Shown here piece after piece: positions 32,609 to 42,467 of a DNA stretch of 64,000 bases. Under the pieces are notes generated by a model. It saw only the letters and a program-made list of their open reading frames with translations. It was not told the DNA's origin and searched no databases. Position 1 is the first letter of the stretch, and each line of letters opens with the position of its first letter. Both the position numbers and the translations under genes were made by a program. The stretch covers positions 62,001 to 126,000 of the forward strand of contig JAZOPZ010000018.1 of NCBI GenBank assembly GCA_045655805.1. The letters are read 5' to 3'. This DNA comes from UBA11475 sp045655805. GTDB taxonomy: Bacteria > Bacillota > Clostridia > Christensenellales > Borkfalkiaceae.

Positions 32609-35600
32609 TTATATCGTCTCCGTCTAAAACGGTATCTAATTCTTGCGCAGAAACCGACTTTAATTCTCTACTAGGAGTAAAGCCTTTTTCGAATTTACAA
32701 ATAGCGCCATACTCACAGTAATCACAAGCGCTTACGCTATCGTGCGTGATAGGACTTGCAGGAAATTCCCCATCCTGCAAATAGTTAGTGCCCTTTTGCG
32801 CCAAAAGTTTAGCGTAATGCATACGGGTAATCATCCCCTCTTGCGAAGTAGTTGCTTTAGTCTTTCTTGAAAGACCTTTGACGCTCAAACCCGTAACGGC
32901 GCTTTTTTGGTCGTCTAAAACGAGAGTATCCGACGCAGTTAAAATTTCAGGCAAAGCAACAGTTTTACCATCGAATAAAGCGGGACGCTGTTTTTCGTCT
33001 GAAATATATCCGTCCGAAATTTTATAATAGTAAGTCCCCGATGGCAAATCGCTCTCGGAACTAAACGCGTTAAGGTATAAAAACAATTGCAATTTTTTAC
33101 CCATATAAAGTTCGGCGTCAGACATTTCCTCCGAGCCCGTCTTATAATCAATTACACGGAAATAATTTTTATAAGCATCTACCCTATCAACCTTACCGCG
33201 AATTTTGATATCGCCCGCTTTGCCCTTTAATACGATAGGCTTATATTTACTGTTTGGATAGCCGAAAGAAACTTCAGCCCCCACCACTTTAAATTCGGTA
33301 TTTTTAAGTTGATAATAAAGTGAGCGAGTAACGCGATAACTTTCCGACACTAATCTATCTAAAGCGTTACTATTAGACAGATCTTCACGATAACGCAAAT
33401 AATCGTCTTCTTTAAGCAACTCGTTAACAATCTTTTTTGTAACGGCGTCGCTATCGTCTATCGACGAAATAGTCCCGTTTTTAAATTCTTCAGCGTAAAG
33501 TTCTACAACTTTGTGAATAAAATTACCACTATCTTTTGGACGAATTTCACCAATCTCCCTTTCTTTAAGTCTTAAACCGTAATCCATAAAACATTTGAAA
33601 GGACAAGAATAGTAATTTTCGAGCATACTTGCCGAAACGAACTCTTTGACTACGGGTTCTTTGGTAATTATCTTGCGTTCAGCCATAGCGACTGAATCGT
33701 ATGCAAGAATTTTTTTACAAGGCGAATTTTCGCCCAAGAGTTCTTCAAACGCATAATAACAAGCGCTTGCACCGTCAAAATCGTTTATAATATTTTCTCT
33801 AAATAATCCAACTTCTGTAGCGAACTGCTTTTCTGCCTGCCCTTTGCTTAAAAATCTTTCGGCGACGCTAGTTAATTCGTCACTTATTTCTTGAGATTTT
33901 ACTAAAACGGCTTTCTTGCCGAAAATCTTTTCTAAATATGGTAAACAATCACTACGCTTTAGTTCCTTACCGTTGCTACCCTGTATGCTGTAAGAAAGAT
34001 AAAGTTGTTTATCAAACGCTGAAAGCGCCGTGGAGAAAATTTCACGCTCACGCGCGTTAACTGCTCTAACTTTAGGTTCTATAATAACTTGAAGTTCACC
34101 TAGTTTAGTTATATCACCGTCGGAAAGCACGGCAATATCTTGCTTAACTTCAGGCACGGAACCGTTGAGCCCCGGCGCAAATAAAACCTTTGCTTTTAAA
34201 TTACCACAATCTTTATATCCTCCAATATAAACGGCATCCGCTAATTGTGGAATAATTGAAATTTCCGACGCTCCAAAACCACTTTTTAAAAGCATAGTAA
34301 ATTCTTTTATCGGCATTTTTACGCCTGATAAAAAAGTCTTTACAAACGCCAAAATATCTTCTAATACGCCAAAGGCTTTTTTAGAATATTCTGCCTCCGA
34401 CGCGTCGATATTAGATAGCGTTTCAGCAATATTTTGCAAGACGTTTTCGGTATCCGATAGTCGCAAAAGTTTTTCTATCGCATCAACAAAACGGTCAGTT
34501 TTGATAATACCGTTGACCTCAAAATCGAGCGAAACTAATTTTTGACGAAGTTCTTCAACTCCGTTTGGAGCGTGCTCAAAAGGCTTTTTAAAGCCGTTAA
34601 ATTTTATGTTCTTTTTGAGCGCAAAATTTTCAAACTTATCGGTAATGGGCTTATCTTTACAAAAGAGTGGATTTTTAATAAATTCAAATACGGCAGTCTG
34701 CTCGTAATTTTTACGAACGACTTCAAGATAAGAAATAACGAACTTTGCCAAAATATGTTCAGAAAAGCACTTTTTTTCATCCAAATAATAAGGCACGCCG
34801 TAGTCGGCAAATACTTTTTTAATTATGTCGCCGTAATCTTCAGTCGACGGCAAAGCAACGGTATAATCTTTGTACCTAGCGCCGTCAAATACTACTCCCT
34901 TACGAATAGTTTTTGCTATAAAACGAACTTCTTCGGTTAAATCTGCAAACTTAAAAATATTTACCCCGTGTTCGTTAATCGGTGGATTTTTAAAAGAGTT
35001 TTCACTATAAATAGAATTTAGTAAAGTTTGCCCTATACCACTTTCAAATATCTGTGGCGCAGTTTTAACGGATTGATTTTTATCGGCGCAAAGAGAATAA
35101 AACGCCGACGGTATTTCGTTAGTATAAACGCCGTCGTTTGCACCACCAACGGCTATTACCGTAACGCTTTTTGCTATATCTAATAAAAGCGAAACTACGT
35201 TGCGCGCTTGCCTCGTCCAACTGTCAAAACCGACCAAGTAAATATCTGTATTTTTTAGCGACGCGTCGTCCATCATAACTGACGGAATGACAGTTAACAT
35301 AGCAGTTTCGTCGTAATAACCGTCAGACAAAAAATCTTCGTACTTGCCGTACACTAGCGCAAGGTCACAAAGTTTTGCCTTTAATAACCCGTCAACCTTA
35401 TCGGTCGCCTGCGTTATATCGCCAACTCCGACTTTGGCGGATTTCAACAGCGCTATACTATCGTATAAATTTTCTGCTATCTTGGTAGAATAAGTTTTAA
35501 AACACGAAAGTTCGTCCTTTACTTCTTCCAAAATTCTTCGAATAACCATAACGGACGCTTCACGCGATAAAATGTTTTCAAGCGGACGATTGTACTTTAG

Positions 35601-35801
35601 ATATTTGCCAAACGACAAAACGCGAGTATTCATATACCCACCGCAATGCGAAGTTATAGCGCTTTCCAAAAGCATAGTGTTTTTTTCCGGCGTGAAAACC
35701 ATATTTAGTTTTTGTTGGTCCTTTGACTTATTCGCAATAAGGTTTGACGCCAAACTGATTGCCTGATAATAAGTTGAAACCGTGTATAACTGATTTTGCA
35801 T
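32601..35801 (-). CDS. addB: AddB helicase-like/nuclease subunit
   Basis: 1066 residues. The N-terminal half is a degenerate helicase (no intact Walker A, so the Chi-recognition type). The C-terminal nuclease has GKVDRVDAYKNYFRVIDYKTG (catalytic D-x-K). The iron-sulfur cluster cysteines are one in YYSCPFKCF and three in ACDYCEYGAICKF. It is the first gene of the addB-addA operon. Upstream, TATAAT stands six bases before the ATG with no Shine-Dalgarno, so translation is probably leaderless. Confidence 0.93.
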   Translation of the reverse strand: MQNQLYTVSTYYQAISLASNLIANKSKDQQKLNMVFTPEKNTMLLESAITSHCGGYMNTRVLSFGKYLKYNRPLENILSREASVMVIRRILEEVKDELSCFKTYSTKIAENLYDSIALLKSAKVGVGDITQATDKVDGLLKAKLCDLALVYGKYEDFLSDGYYDETAMLTVIPSVMMDDASLKNTDIYLVGFDSWTRQARNVVSLLLDIAKSVTVIAVGGANDGVYTNEIPSAFYSLCADKNQSVKTAPQIFESGIGQTLLNSIYSENSFKNPPINEHGVNIFKFADLTEEVRFIAKTIRKGVVFDGARYKDYTVALPSTEDYGDIIKKVFADYGVPYYLDEKKCFSEHILAKFVISYLEVVRKNYEQTAVFEFIKNPLFCKDKPITDKFENFALKKNIKFNGFKKPFEHAPNGVEELRQKLVSLDFEVNGIIKTDRFVDAIEKLLRLSDTENVLQNIAETLSNIDASEAEYSKKAFGVLEDILAFVKTFLSGVKMPIKEFTMLLKSGFGASEISIIPQLADAVYIGGYKDCGNLKAKVLFAPGLNGSVPEVKQDIAVLSDGDITKLGELQVIIEPKVRAVNAREREIFSTALSAFDKQLYLSYSIQGSNGKELKRSDCLPYLEKIFGKKAVLVKSQEISDELTSVAERFLSKGQAEKQFATEVGLFRENIINDFDGASACYYAFEELLGENSPCKKILAYDSVAMAERKIITKEPVVKEFVSASMLENYYSCPFKCFMDYGLRLKEREIGEIRPKDSGNFIHKVVELYAEEFKNGTISSIDDSDAVTKKIVNELLKEDDYLRYREDLSNSNALDRLVSESYRVTRSLYYQLKNTEFKVVGAEVSFGYPNSKYKPIVLKGKAGDIKIRGKVDRVDAYKNYFRVIDYKTGSEEMSDAELYMGKKLQLFLYLNAFSSESDLPSGTYYYKISDGYISDEKQRPALFDGKTVALPEILTASDTLVLDDQKSAVTGLSVKGLSRKTKATTSQEGMITRMHYAKLLAQKGTNYLQDGEFPASPITHDSVSACDYCEYGAICKFEKGFTPSRELKSVSAQELDTVLDGDDINE

Positions 35802-35835
35802 ATTGTTATTATAACATATTTTATAAAGATTTAAA
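35802..35835 (-). promoter_or_regulatory. addB promoter predicting a leaderless mRNA
   Basis: Minus strand TTTAAA (35830-35835), 16-bp spacer, TATAAT (35808-35813), then six bases and ATG at 35801. Confidence 0.55.
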
Positions 35836-35851
35836 GTTTTTTTTGAATAAG

Positions 35852-35880
35852 TTTACATTTTTTAATAAATGTGCTACAAT
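35852..35880 (+). promoter_or_regulatory. Promoter of the lipoprotein gene
   Basis: TTTACA (35852-35857), 17-bp spacer, TACAAT (35875-35880), about 60 bases before the ATG at 35942. Confidence 0.6.
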
Positions 35881-35941
35881 ACTATTCGTAAATAGCCGTA
35901 ATAGACGACAAGTTTTCGGTTTTACTTGATTAGGAATTGTT

Positions 35942-36991
35942 ATGAAAAGATTTTTTTTATTTTTAATCACTTCAATATTATTACTTACCACAATGACTGC
36001 TTGCGACGCCTGTAGTTCTTGCACACCTAAAGACCCCGTTTCTTACTACCTTAAGTGGGTAGATATACCAGACCCACAAATCGGTTATAAAGAAACTTGC
36101 ATTTACGACGTAACCTATCTTGCAGAGTATAATGAAAACGGCTATAACTATTCGGCGCAATCAGCAATCGGTATCGATATACTTTACGATAACTCGACTT
36201 ACACCGTAACGACGGAAGTTTTACAAAACCTGCCAAACGACATAACTTTTGATAGTTCATATTCGGGCAAATTTTACAAAATCACTACCGATCTTGATAT
36301 AAACGTAACTTATTCGGGATTAGGCAATTTTAATGACGAAGTTACTTCGGAAGTCTATTTTTACGACCACAACTCGGCGTTTGCCCCAATTTACAGCAAA
36401 AAAACTTACGATACGACTAACGTAAAATTAAACGACAGCGGTAAGGGCGACACCATCGTTAGGTATATGTATTCAACTGAAATAGTTTACGACAAAGGTA
36501 CGGCGTATTTTACAATAACGCAACCTGCTTTACCCGAAGACACCACTACCGTTTCATACCCAAAAATAAAATCTGTAAGCAACAAAAAAGTTAATGGCGA
36601 CTACAAAGACTTTATTGATAACGAAACGCTTTTGTTTGCATCAAGGAACTTGCCTACCGACAAAACCACCAACTTAAAAGTGGCGTCAACTTCTTATTTA
36701 GATATAGTTGAATTACAAGTATACAACCTTGCAACAGGCTCGGTTAGTCTTGATTTGAACGCCAACGGTAGCGTCAAATCGGTACAAGCGCCTTGTGCAA
36801 CTATGGCTTTAATCAAAAAAGACGACACTTTTTCAGGCAGTCCAATTATCGTTGACATTACCACTGCTGAAACCAAATTAAACGACGAAGTTGTCCTAAA
36901 AAACAACGCCTATATTTGCAAAATGGTAACTAAATTACCATCTTACACGGGGGCTGTTCAGTACCTTTTAAAATCTGTAACTTCAAATTAA
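35942..36991 (+). CDS. Putative lipoprotein of unknown function
   Basis: 349 residues. A lipoprotein signal (MKRFFLFLITSILLLTTMTAC) places the lipidated cysteine at 21, followed by further cysteines (DACSSC). The mature part is beta-rich with many D, N, T and Y residues and no recognised motif. An AGGA site precedes the ATG. It sits upstream of spoIIE but a terminator separates them. Probably an extracytoplasmic binding or structural protein. Confidence 0.82.
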   Translation: MKRFFLFLITSILLLTTMTACDACSSCTPKDPVSYYLKWVDIPDPQIGYKETCIYDVTYLAEYNENGYNYSAQSAIGIDILYDNSTYTVTTEVLQNLPNDITFDSSYSGKFYKITTDLDINVTYSGLGNFNDEVTSEVYFYDHNSAFAPIYSKKTYDTTNVKLNDSGKGDTIVRYMYSTEIVYDKGTAYFTITQPALPEDTTTVSYPKIKSVSNKKVNGDYKDFIDNETLLFASRNLPTDKTTNLKVASTSYLDIVELQVYNLATGSVSLDLNANGSVKSVQAPCATMALIKKDDTFSGSPIIVDITTAETKLNDEVVLKNNAYICKMVTKLPSYTGAVQYLLKSVTSN

Positions 36992-36999
36992 ACATAATT

Positions 37000-37030
37000 A
37001 AAAGACCACGCTGTGTGGTCTTTTGTTTTT
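37000..37030 (+). terminator. Rho-independent terminator
   Basis: Stem AAAAGACCAC / GTGGTCTTTT with a short loop and a T-rich tail after the lipoprotein gene. Confidence 0.87.
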
Positions 37031-37036
37031 GTCAAA
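37030..37036 (+). promoter_or_regulatory. Possible Spo0A box upstream of spoIIE
   Basis: TGTCAAA, one mismatch from the Spo0A box TGTCGAA, 63 bases before the spoIIE start. In Bacillus spoIIE is Spo0A-activated. A single 7-base match is weak evidence, and it touches a terminator tail. Confidence 0.25.
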
Positions 37037-37098
37037 ATAAATAAAACTTCGGCAAAAACAGTCTTAAAGTTACCGCTTAAAAACGGTACTTTTTTTAT

Positions 37099-39414
37099 AT
37101 GAAAAAACTTTTGACTTCAAAGCCGTTGGCTTATAAAACTGCATTAAAACACTTGCTTGCGTTTTTTATGTACCTACTGTTAAACTACGCTTTCCCTTTT
37201 GATGCTCCCGTTTGCATTTCTGGTTACGGTGCTATGTGCGCAACCGAACTTTCGCCCATAATAACAGGGCTATTTTGCGTACTTTCTGCATTTATATGTG
37301 GTGGTGGAAAACTTTTTACGACTACTAGCATAGCCGTTTTAATTTTGTGTGGAATATTCACTATTTATCGTGCTAGAAAAAATTTGCCCGAATACGAATT
37401 ACTTATATTTATTCCGTCGGCGCTCATACATTATATAGTTTTTTTCGACGGTGATATCTATTTAAAAATAATAACTGCCACGATTATTACGGTATTGACT
37501 TTTCTAATCACGGCAGACCTTAACTATTTATTTACTAAAGGATTAAAATACAAACCGTCCGTAACTGAATACCTAACTCTTTGCGCAGTTGCTCTACTTT
37601 TAGGGCTTGGGCTTATAAACCTACTTTCAGCACAAACGGTATGGGCTTTAGGCGTGCTTATAATACTTTGCGTATGTAAAATTTTTTCGGGTGAAATTTG
37701 CTTTTATACGGCAATACTAATAGGCGTACCGTTTGCAGTTTATTACACCGAATTAACTTACATTGCGTGCACCGTAATAATTGCTACGACCGTTGTGTTT
37801 TTTTCGGGCGAAAAATACCGTCTTTCAAGCGTTTTAACAATCGGCGTAGATTATCTTTTGCGCGCGGGAACGGAAATTTATTTAGCCTACGATATATACG
37901 ATTTTTTGCTCATTTTGTCGGCAGTTCTAATTTTTTGCCTAATACCACAAACTTTTTTTGACGGTATAAAAGAAAATTTTAACAGCACAAAAACGGGCGT
38001 CATATCCAAGCGAACGATAAACAAAGCCCACGCTAGAATAGCCGATAAACTTTACGACCTGTCGGAAGTTTTTACCGAAATCAGTTGCGCCTTTGACGAA
38101 CTTAAAAAAAGAGAATTACCAGAGGAAGAAACCCGTAAACTTATCGTGGAAAAGACCTATCAAAACACTTGTCAAACGTGCGAAAGACTTTCGACCTGCA
38201 AAAACGGAGCAAAAAACTTTGTAAGAGAAGTCAAATGCGATTTGGAAAAAACCGTAAAAATAGGTATGGCTAAAGGTAAAATTTCCTTTATTGACCTACC
38301 GCCAACTCTATCTAGCAGATGCTTTAACACAAACTCTTTGATTTTTTCAATAAACAAGGACTTGTCCGAATATCGCACGGCACTAATAGATAACGCAAAC
38401 TTTTCCTTAAGCCGTGAACTTATCGCAAAGCAATCACTAGGCATATCGGAAACTTTAAAAACCCTCGCAACCACAACGGGAAAAGAACTCTCTTTTAACG
38501 CCGACGCTGAAAGCAAACTACTTTCTTCGTTAAAGCGAAAAGGCTTAATTGCTTACGAAACGCTAATTTACGGAGATGGTGACGAAACTGAAGTGTCCAT
38601 CATAATTGGCGCTGAAAACTTTTCACCAAACGCAGTAGAAAAAGCCGTTAATAAGGCGTTGGGTATAAATCTTAAAATAACCGAATTTACGGAATTTACA
38701 CAAGGCAAATTTTACTTGCACCTACTTAAACCCTGCCCATATAAAGCCGTTTACGGGGTTGCTAGTGCCACTAAAACTTCAAGTGAAACGACGGGCGACG
38801 CGCACTCTGAAAGTTTGCTTTACAAAAATCGATTTACTTTTGCGCTTTCCGACGGTATGGGTAGTGGAAAACGGGCTGAAACTATTTCTTCAATAACTCT
38901 ATCACTTATCGAAAGTTTATATAAAGCAGGACTATCTTCAGAAACGGTTTTACCACTCGTCAACAAAATTCTTTCAATTAACACCGACGACAGTTTTTCG
39001 GCGCTAGATATTTGCTCGGTAGACTTAAACACTTTAACTGCAGACTTTATAAAATTCGGCGCGCCGAGGGGATTTATTTTATCTGAAAACGACATTAAAA
39101 TCGTAGAAGGCTCTAGTCTACCTATAGGTATTATAAGCGAAGTTGAACCCCTAACGGTTACGGCATCCTTATTACCTAACGACATATTAGTTCTTATGAC
39201 TGACGGCGTAGCCGACGCATACGGTTCAACTACTGAAATAATCGACAAACTTAAGATTTTACCTGCAAAAAACCCCACTTCCGTCGCTGAAACGCTATTA
39301 AACGGCGCTATGGAAAAATGCAACCAAATACTAAAAGACGATATGACCGTTTTAGTTGTAAGAATTATAAAAAATACTGGTGTAAATCATTTTGATGACC
39401 TAACGGTAGCGTGA
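37099..39414 (+). CDS. spoIIE: Stage II sporulation protein E (SpoIIE phosphatase)
   Basis: 771 residues. About ten membrane segments fill the first ~300 residues, a regulatory region follows (with cysteines CQTCERLSTCKNG), and a PP2C phosphatase domain closes the protein (~540-770: FALSDGMGSGKRAETIS, DICSVDLNTLTADFIKFGAPRG, LVLMTDGVADAYG). It dephosphorylates SpoIIAA in the forespore to free sigma-F, and so shows that the organism is, or descends from, a spore former. There is no clear ribosome site before the ATG. The stop overlaps a dispersed repeat. Confidence 0.93.
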   Translation: MKKLLTSKPLAYKTALKHLLAFFMYLLLNYAFPFDAPVCISGYGAMCATELSPIITGLFCVLSAFICGGGKLFTTTSIAVLILCGIFTIYRARKNLPEYELLIFIPSALIHYIVFFDGDIYLKIITATIITVLTFLITADLNYLFTKGLKYKPSVTEYLTLCAVALLLGLGLINLLSAQTVWALGVLIILCVCKIFSGEICFYTAILIGVPFAVYYTELTYIACTVIIATTVVFFSGEKYRLSSVLTIGVDYLLRAGTEIYLAYDIYDFLLILSAVLIFCLIPQTFFDGIKENFNSTKTGVISKRTINKAHARIADKLYDLSEVFTEISCAFDELKKRELPEEETRKLIVEKTYQNTCQTCERLSTCKNGAKNFVREVKCDLEKTVKIGMAKGKISFIDLPPTLSSRCFNTNSLIFSINKDLSEYRTALIDNANFSLSRELIAKQSLGISETLKTLATTTGKELSFNADAESKLLSSLKRKGLIAYETLIYGDGDETEVSIIIGAENFSPNAVEKAVNKALGINLKITEFTEFTQGKFYLHLLKPCPYKAVYGVASATKTSSETTGDAHSESLLYKNRFTFALSDGMGSGKRAETISSITLSLIESLYKAGLSSETVLPLVNKILSINTDDSFSALDICSVDLNTLTADFIKFGAPRGFILSENDIKIVEGSSLPIGIISEVEPLTVTASLLPNDILVLMTDGVADAYGSTTEIIDKLKILPAKNPTSVAETLLNGAMEKCNQILKDDMTVLVVRIIKNTGVNHFDDLTVA

Positions 39415-39423
39415 AAGTTGACC
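39402..39423 (-). repeat. Dispersed 25-bp repeat, copy 2
   Basis: Minus strand GGTCAACTTTCACGCTACCGTT, one base from the copy at 55.1 kb. It overlaps the last four codons and the stop of spoIIE. Confidence 0.7.
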
Positions 39424-39441
39424 ATTTGACTTTTTTATAAC

Positions 39442-39473
39442 AAAAAAAACAAGCCAAAAGGCTTGTTTTTTTG
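39442..39473. terminator. Bidirectional terminator
   Basis: Stem AAAACAAGCC / GGCTTGTTTT with T-runs on both strands between convergent spoIIE and the methyltransferase gene. Confidence 0.88.
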
Positions 39474-39482
39474 TTGTAGTTC

Positions 39483-40394
39483 TTATTTAATTTTGGCGTT
39501 GCGTTCCCAAAATACGCCGTCCTCATAGCCTTGTATTTTTTTATCCACCTCTGCTTGTTCAAGTCTTTTCATTCCCCACGCTACGTACTGTGGGTTTTGT
39601 TCAATCACCGTAAATTTTCTACCAAGTTTTTTTGCCGTCACAGCAGTCGTTAACGAGCCTGCAAACGGATCTAAAACCTTATCACCTATATTGGTACTTG
39701 CTAGCAAAAGTTTGGCGATAAGTTTTTCAGGCTTTTGAGTTGGATGCGCAGTGTTTTCAGCCATTGACCAATAAGGAACGGATATATCGTCCCAAAAGTT
39801 TGACGGACAAGTATCACGATATTTACCATCGGGAGTTTCAACCCAGTCTTTCGGCTTATCGTCCACTTTATAAGGCGCAAGCACTCTTCTACGCTGTTTT
39901 ACAGCAGAAAGATTAAAAGTAAAATCATTATCGTCTAAAACGGCGTACCAAATATCTTCAATACAATTCTTCCAATTGTTTTTAGCGCCACGGCCTTTTT
40001 CTCTCTGCCAAGTAATACGGTTTTTAACGGTTGCGTACTTCCTTAAAACACTATAAATTTCGTTCGAACATTTCCAGTCGCAACAAATATAAATACTGGC
40101 GTTCTTCTTTAATAAAGGAATACATTTTTTTAGCCAGTCTTCAGTATAGGCAATATAGTCCTCACTACTGATTGCATTAAATTTACTAGCGCCGTAATCT
40201 TTGAAAAGATTATAAGGTGGATCTACTAGCAATAAATCAAAGGTCTCTTTAGGCAATTGTTCAAGCGCGGAAAAGGTATCGCCAACTATGCAAATCTCGT
40301 CGCCAACAAAGCAAGCGCCGTTGGTTAAATTCACGGCGTTTTTTAAATATTCTTGCCCGTCTTCAAGGGAAAAATCTATTGTTTTATTTCTCAT
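39483..40394 (-). CDS. Orphan site-specific DNA methyltransferase (N6-A or N4-C)
   Basis: 303 residues. The catalytic DPPY (LLLVDPPYNLF) comes before the SAM motif VLDPFAGSLTTAVTAKKLGRKF, the order of the beta class. A target-recognition stretch lies between (NRITWQREKGRGAKNNWKN...DIWYAVL). It methylates an amino group of adenine or cytosine; the site is unknown. No restriction endonuclease is adjacent. Its ATG follows the rho stop by one base (TGATATG), with AAAGG inside the end of rho, so the two are coupled. It is probably a regulatory or orphan methylase. Confidence 0.87.
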   Translation of the reverse strand: MRNKTIDFSLEDGQEYLKNAVNLTNGACFVGDEICIVGDTFSALEQLPKETFDLLLVDPPYNLFKDYGASKFNAISSEDYIAYTEDWLKKCIPLLKKNASIYICCDWKCSNEIYSVLRKYATVKNRITWQREKGRGAKNNWKNCIEDIWYAVLDDNDFTFNLSAVKQRRRVLAPYKVDDKPKDWVETPDGKYRDTCPSNFWDDISVPYWSMAENTAHPTQKPEKLIAKLLLASTNIGDKVLDPFAGSLTTAVTAKKLGRKFTVIEQNPQYVAWGMKRLEQAEVDKKIQGYEDGVFWERNAKIK

Positions 40395-40395
40395 A

Positions 40396-41805
40396 TCAAC
40401 CTTTGTAAATATCAATCCATTTGTCGATTTTTAATAAAAATTCAGCGTTGTCGTCGGTGTTTTTAATGGTATTTATTAAACTTTCCGTCGCATTTTTATC
40501 ATTTGCCAAAAGTTTGCGAACCTTATAACTTGCAGAAAGTTCTTCTTCCGATAATAAAAGTTCTTCCTTACGAGTACCCGACTTAAAAATATCAATCGCA
40601 GGGAAAACTCTTTTTTCAGCGAGCGCACGATTTAAATGCAATTCCATATTGCCCGTACCCTTGAACTCTTCGTAAATAAAATCGTCCATACGGCTACCCG
40701 TTTCAACTAGTGCCGTTGAAACTATCGTAAGGCTAACGCCGGCGTCGGTATTCCTTGCCGAACCGAAAAACTTTTTAGCCTCGTAAATTGCAAGTGGATC
40801 TAGCCCACCCGAAAGAGTTTTGCCTGAATTTTCACACACGGCGTTATACGCTCTTGCTAGTTTTGTTATTGAATCCATCAACACTACCACGTCTTTGCCC
40901 TGTTCTACAAACTTTTTAGCACGACGCAACACGCCTTCAGCCACGGAAATATGGTTTGTAGGATCTTCGTCAAAAGTTGAAGAATACACCGTTGAATTTA
41001 TATACGACTTAAATTCACTAACTTCTTCAGGGCGTTCGTCTATAAGAAGAACCATCAATAAAGTGTCAGGGTGATTATCCTCTATTGCCTTTGCTATACC
41101 CTTAAGTACGGTGGTTTTGCCTGATTTTGGTGGTGCAACGATAAGCCCTCGCTGACCTTTGCCTATTGGCGCAAAAATGTCAATTATTCTATTTGAAATA
41201 GCATTTTTGGAGTTTTCAAGCAAAAAGCGTTGGTTTGGATGACAAGGATTAAGTTTTTCAAATCGTTCTTCTTCAGCAACGGGAGCAATGCCGTTAATCG
41301 AAATCACTTCCACTAAAGAAACGGGGGCGTTATCACGCATCTTTTTAGCAACACCCTTAACGATATCGCCCTGCATAAAGCCAAAACGGGTTATCATTTT
41401 TAGCGATACGTAAACGTCGCCTTTAACGGTGTCGGTATCTACGCCCCGCAAAAAACCAAAGTCTGGCCCTTTTTGATCAAAAGTTCCCTCAACTAAATAA
41501 TCCCCGTCCGAAAAAGTTATATTTGAACTTGCGGTAACAACGGGATATTTAATATCGCTATTTTCGTCATAATATCTCGATAAATCAACGAATTTAGACG
41601 GAGCGCCGTACTTATTCTTTTCTAATTTAGGTTGCACCCCAGATGATTGAGCTTTAATTATAAAATCCCTTAAAACTCCAACGGTTTTAGTCGTTGGAGA
41701 ATTGTCGCCAAAAGCCCTTGCCAAAGCACGAACTTCCGACAAGGTTGCATTTTTTAAAATTTCTTCAGTAAAAACACAAAAACTAGGAGTGTAAATTTCC
41801 ACCAT
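40396..41805 (-). CDS. rho: Transcription termination factor Rho
   Basis: 469 residues. An N-terminal Rho_N-like helical part is followed by the cold-shock RNA-binding domain (YLVEGTFDQKGPDFGFLRG). The RecA-like ATPase has Walker A VAPPKSGKTTVL, MVLLIDERPEEVSEF, VLMDSITKLARAYN and the R- and Q-loop sequences. It forms a hexamer that ends transcripts. Its size is close to the Firmicutes norm, with little insertion. It is the middle gene of an MBL hydrolase-rho-methyltransferase operon, 8 bp after the first. Confidence 0.96.
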   Translation of the reverse strand: MVEIYTPSFCVFTEEILKNATLSEVRALARAFGDNSPTTKTVGVLRDFIIKAQSSGVQPKLEKNKYGAPSKFVDLSRYYDENSDIKYPVVTASSNITFSDGDYLVEGTFDQKGPDFGFLRGVDTDTVKGDVYVSLKMITRFGFMQGDIVKGVAKKMRDNAPVSLVEVISINGIAPVAEEERFEKLNPCHPNQRFLLENSKNAISNRIIDIFAPIGKGQRGLIVAPPKSGKTTVLKGIAKAIEDNHPDTLLMVLLIDERPEEVSEFKSYINSTVYSSTFDEDPTNHISVAEGVLRRAKKFVEQGKDVVVLMDSITKLARAYNAVCENSGKTLSGGLDPLAIYEAKKFFGSARNTDAGVSLTIVSTALVETGSRMDDFIYEEFKGTGNMELHLNRALAEKRVFPAIDIFKSGTRKEELLLSEEELSASYKVRKLLANDKNATESLINTIKNTDDNAEFLLKIDKWIDIYKG

Positions 41806-41813
41806 AAAACCCC

Positions 41814-42467
41814 CTAAAAAGTTTGTCCGTCTGGCATATCAAACAGCACGACGCGTCCTGCCGACAAATCGGCGTTTATCAAATCTTCAACACAAAGTTC
41901 ATTACCTGCGTATATAATTTTTGAAGACGGAAAATATCTCAAAAATGCGTCAACCGAAGATATATCCACCGTAGAAAATTGCGTTTTATAATGCATAGGC
42001 ACGATAAATTTAGGACGAACTTTATCCACGATTGCTTTAGCACCGTCAGCCGTTACGGTATACTTTCCACCGACAGGCACGAATAGAAAGTCAACGCCTT
42101 CTATAAAAGAAAAATCAAAGTCGTCAGGTTTTTCACCAAAATCGCCAAGATGTGCAAAAGATAGCCCGTTAACCATAACCTTGCGTATATAATTTATTCC
42201 ACGCAAAGCGCCGTTATTACCATCGTGAAAAGATTTTTTACTTTCCAACTTAAAACCGTAGCCCTCAAAATTGCCGTCGGTTACGACTTCTCTAACACCC
42301 GAAACGCCTTCAACATTTGCGTGGTCGTAGTGAAAGTGACTTACCGACACCACTTGAGCCACCGTGTTTTGATAATCGTAGCCAATATCTTTATGTGGGT
42401 CGAATACTATTGAACCTTGATTAGTTTGCAATAAAAAGGACGAATGCCCCAAATACTTAATATTCAT
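41814..42467 (-). CDS. Metallo-beta-lactamase-fold hydrolase (UPF0173-like)
   Basis: 217 residues from the ATG at 42467. The N-terminus MNIKYLGHSSFLLQ and the metal motif SHFHYDHANVEGV match the small UPF0173/RNase Z-like fold. Later histidines lie in SFHDGNN, FAHLGDFG and VPMHYKTQF. Substrate unknown; such proteins are often called metal-dependent hydrolases. The start has no ribosome site but TATAAT six bases upstream, predicting a leaderless mRNA. It is the first gene of an operon with rho. Confidence 0.87.
   Translation of the reverse strand: MNIKYLGHSSFLLQTNQGSIVFDPHKDIGYDYQNTVAQVVSVSHFHYDHANVEGVSGVREVVTDGNFEGYGFKLESKKSFHDGNNGALRGINYIRKVMVNGLSFAHLGDFGEKPDDFDFSFIEGVDFLFVPVGGKYTVTADGAKAIVDKVRPKFIVPMHYKTQFSTVDISSVDAFLRYFPSSKIIYAGNELCVEDLINADLSAGRVVLFDMPDGQTF

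Noticed and set aside
34542..34940. 132-codon plus-strand frame
   Set aside because: Antisense to addB with no start signal; F/K-rich composition is a shadow of the real gene.
38820..39323. 167-codon minus-strand frame
   Set aside because: Opposite the PP2C domain of SpoIIE, no ribosome site or family motif.
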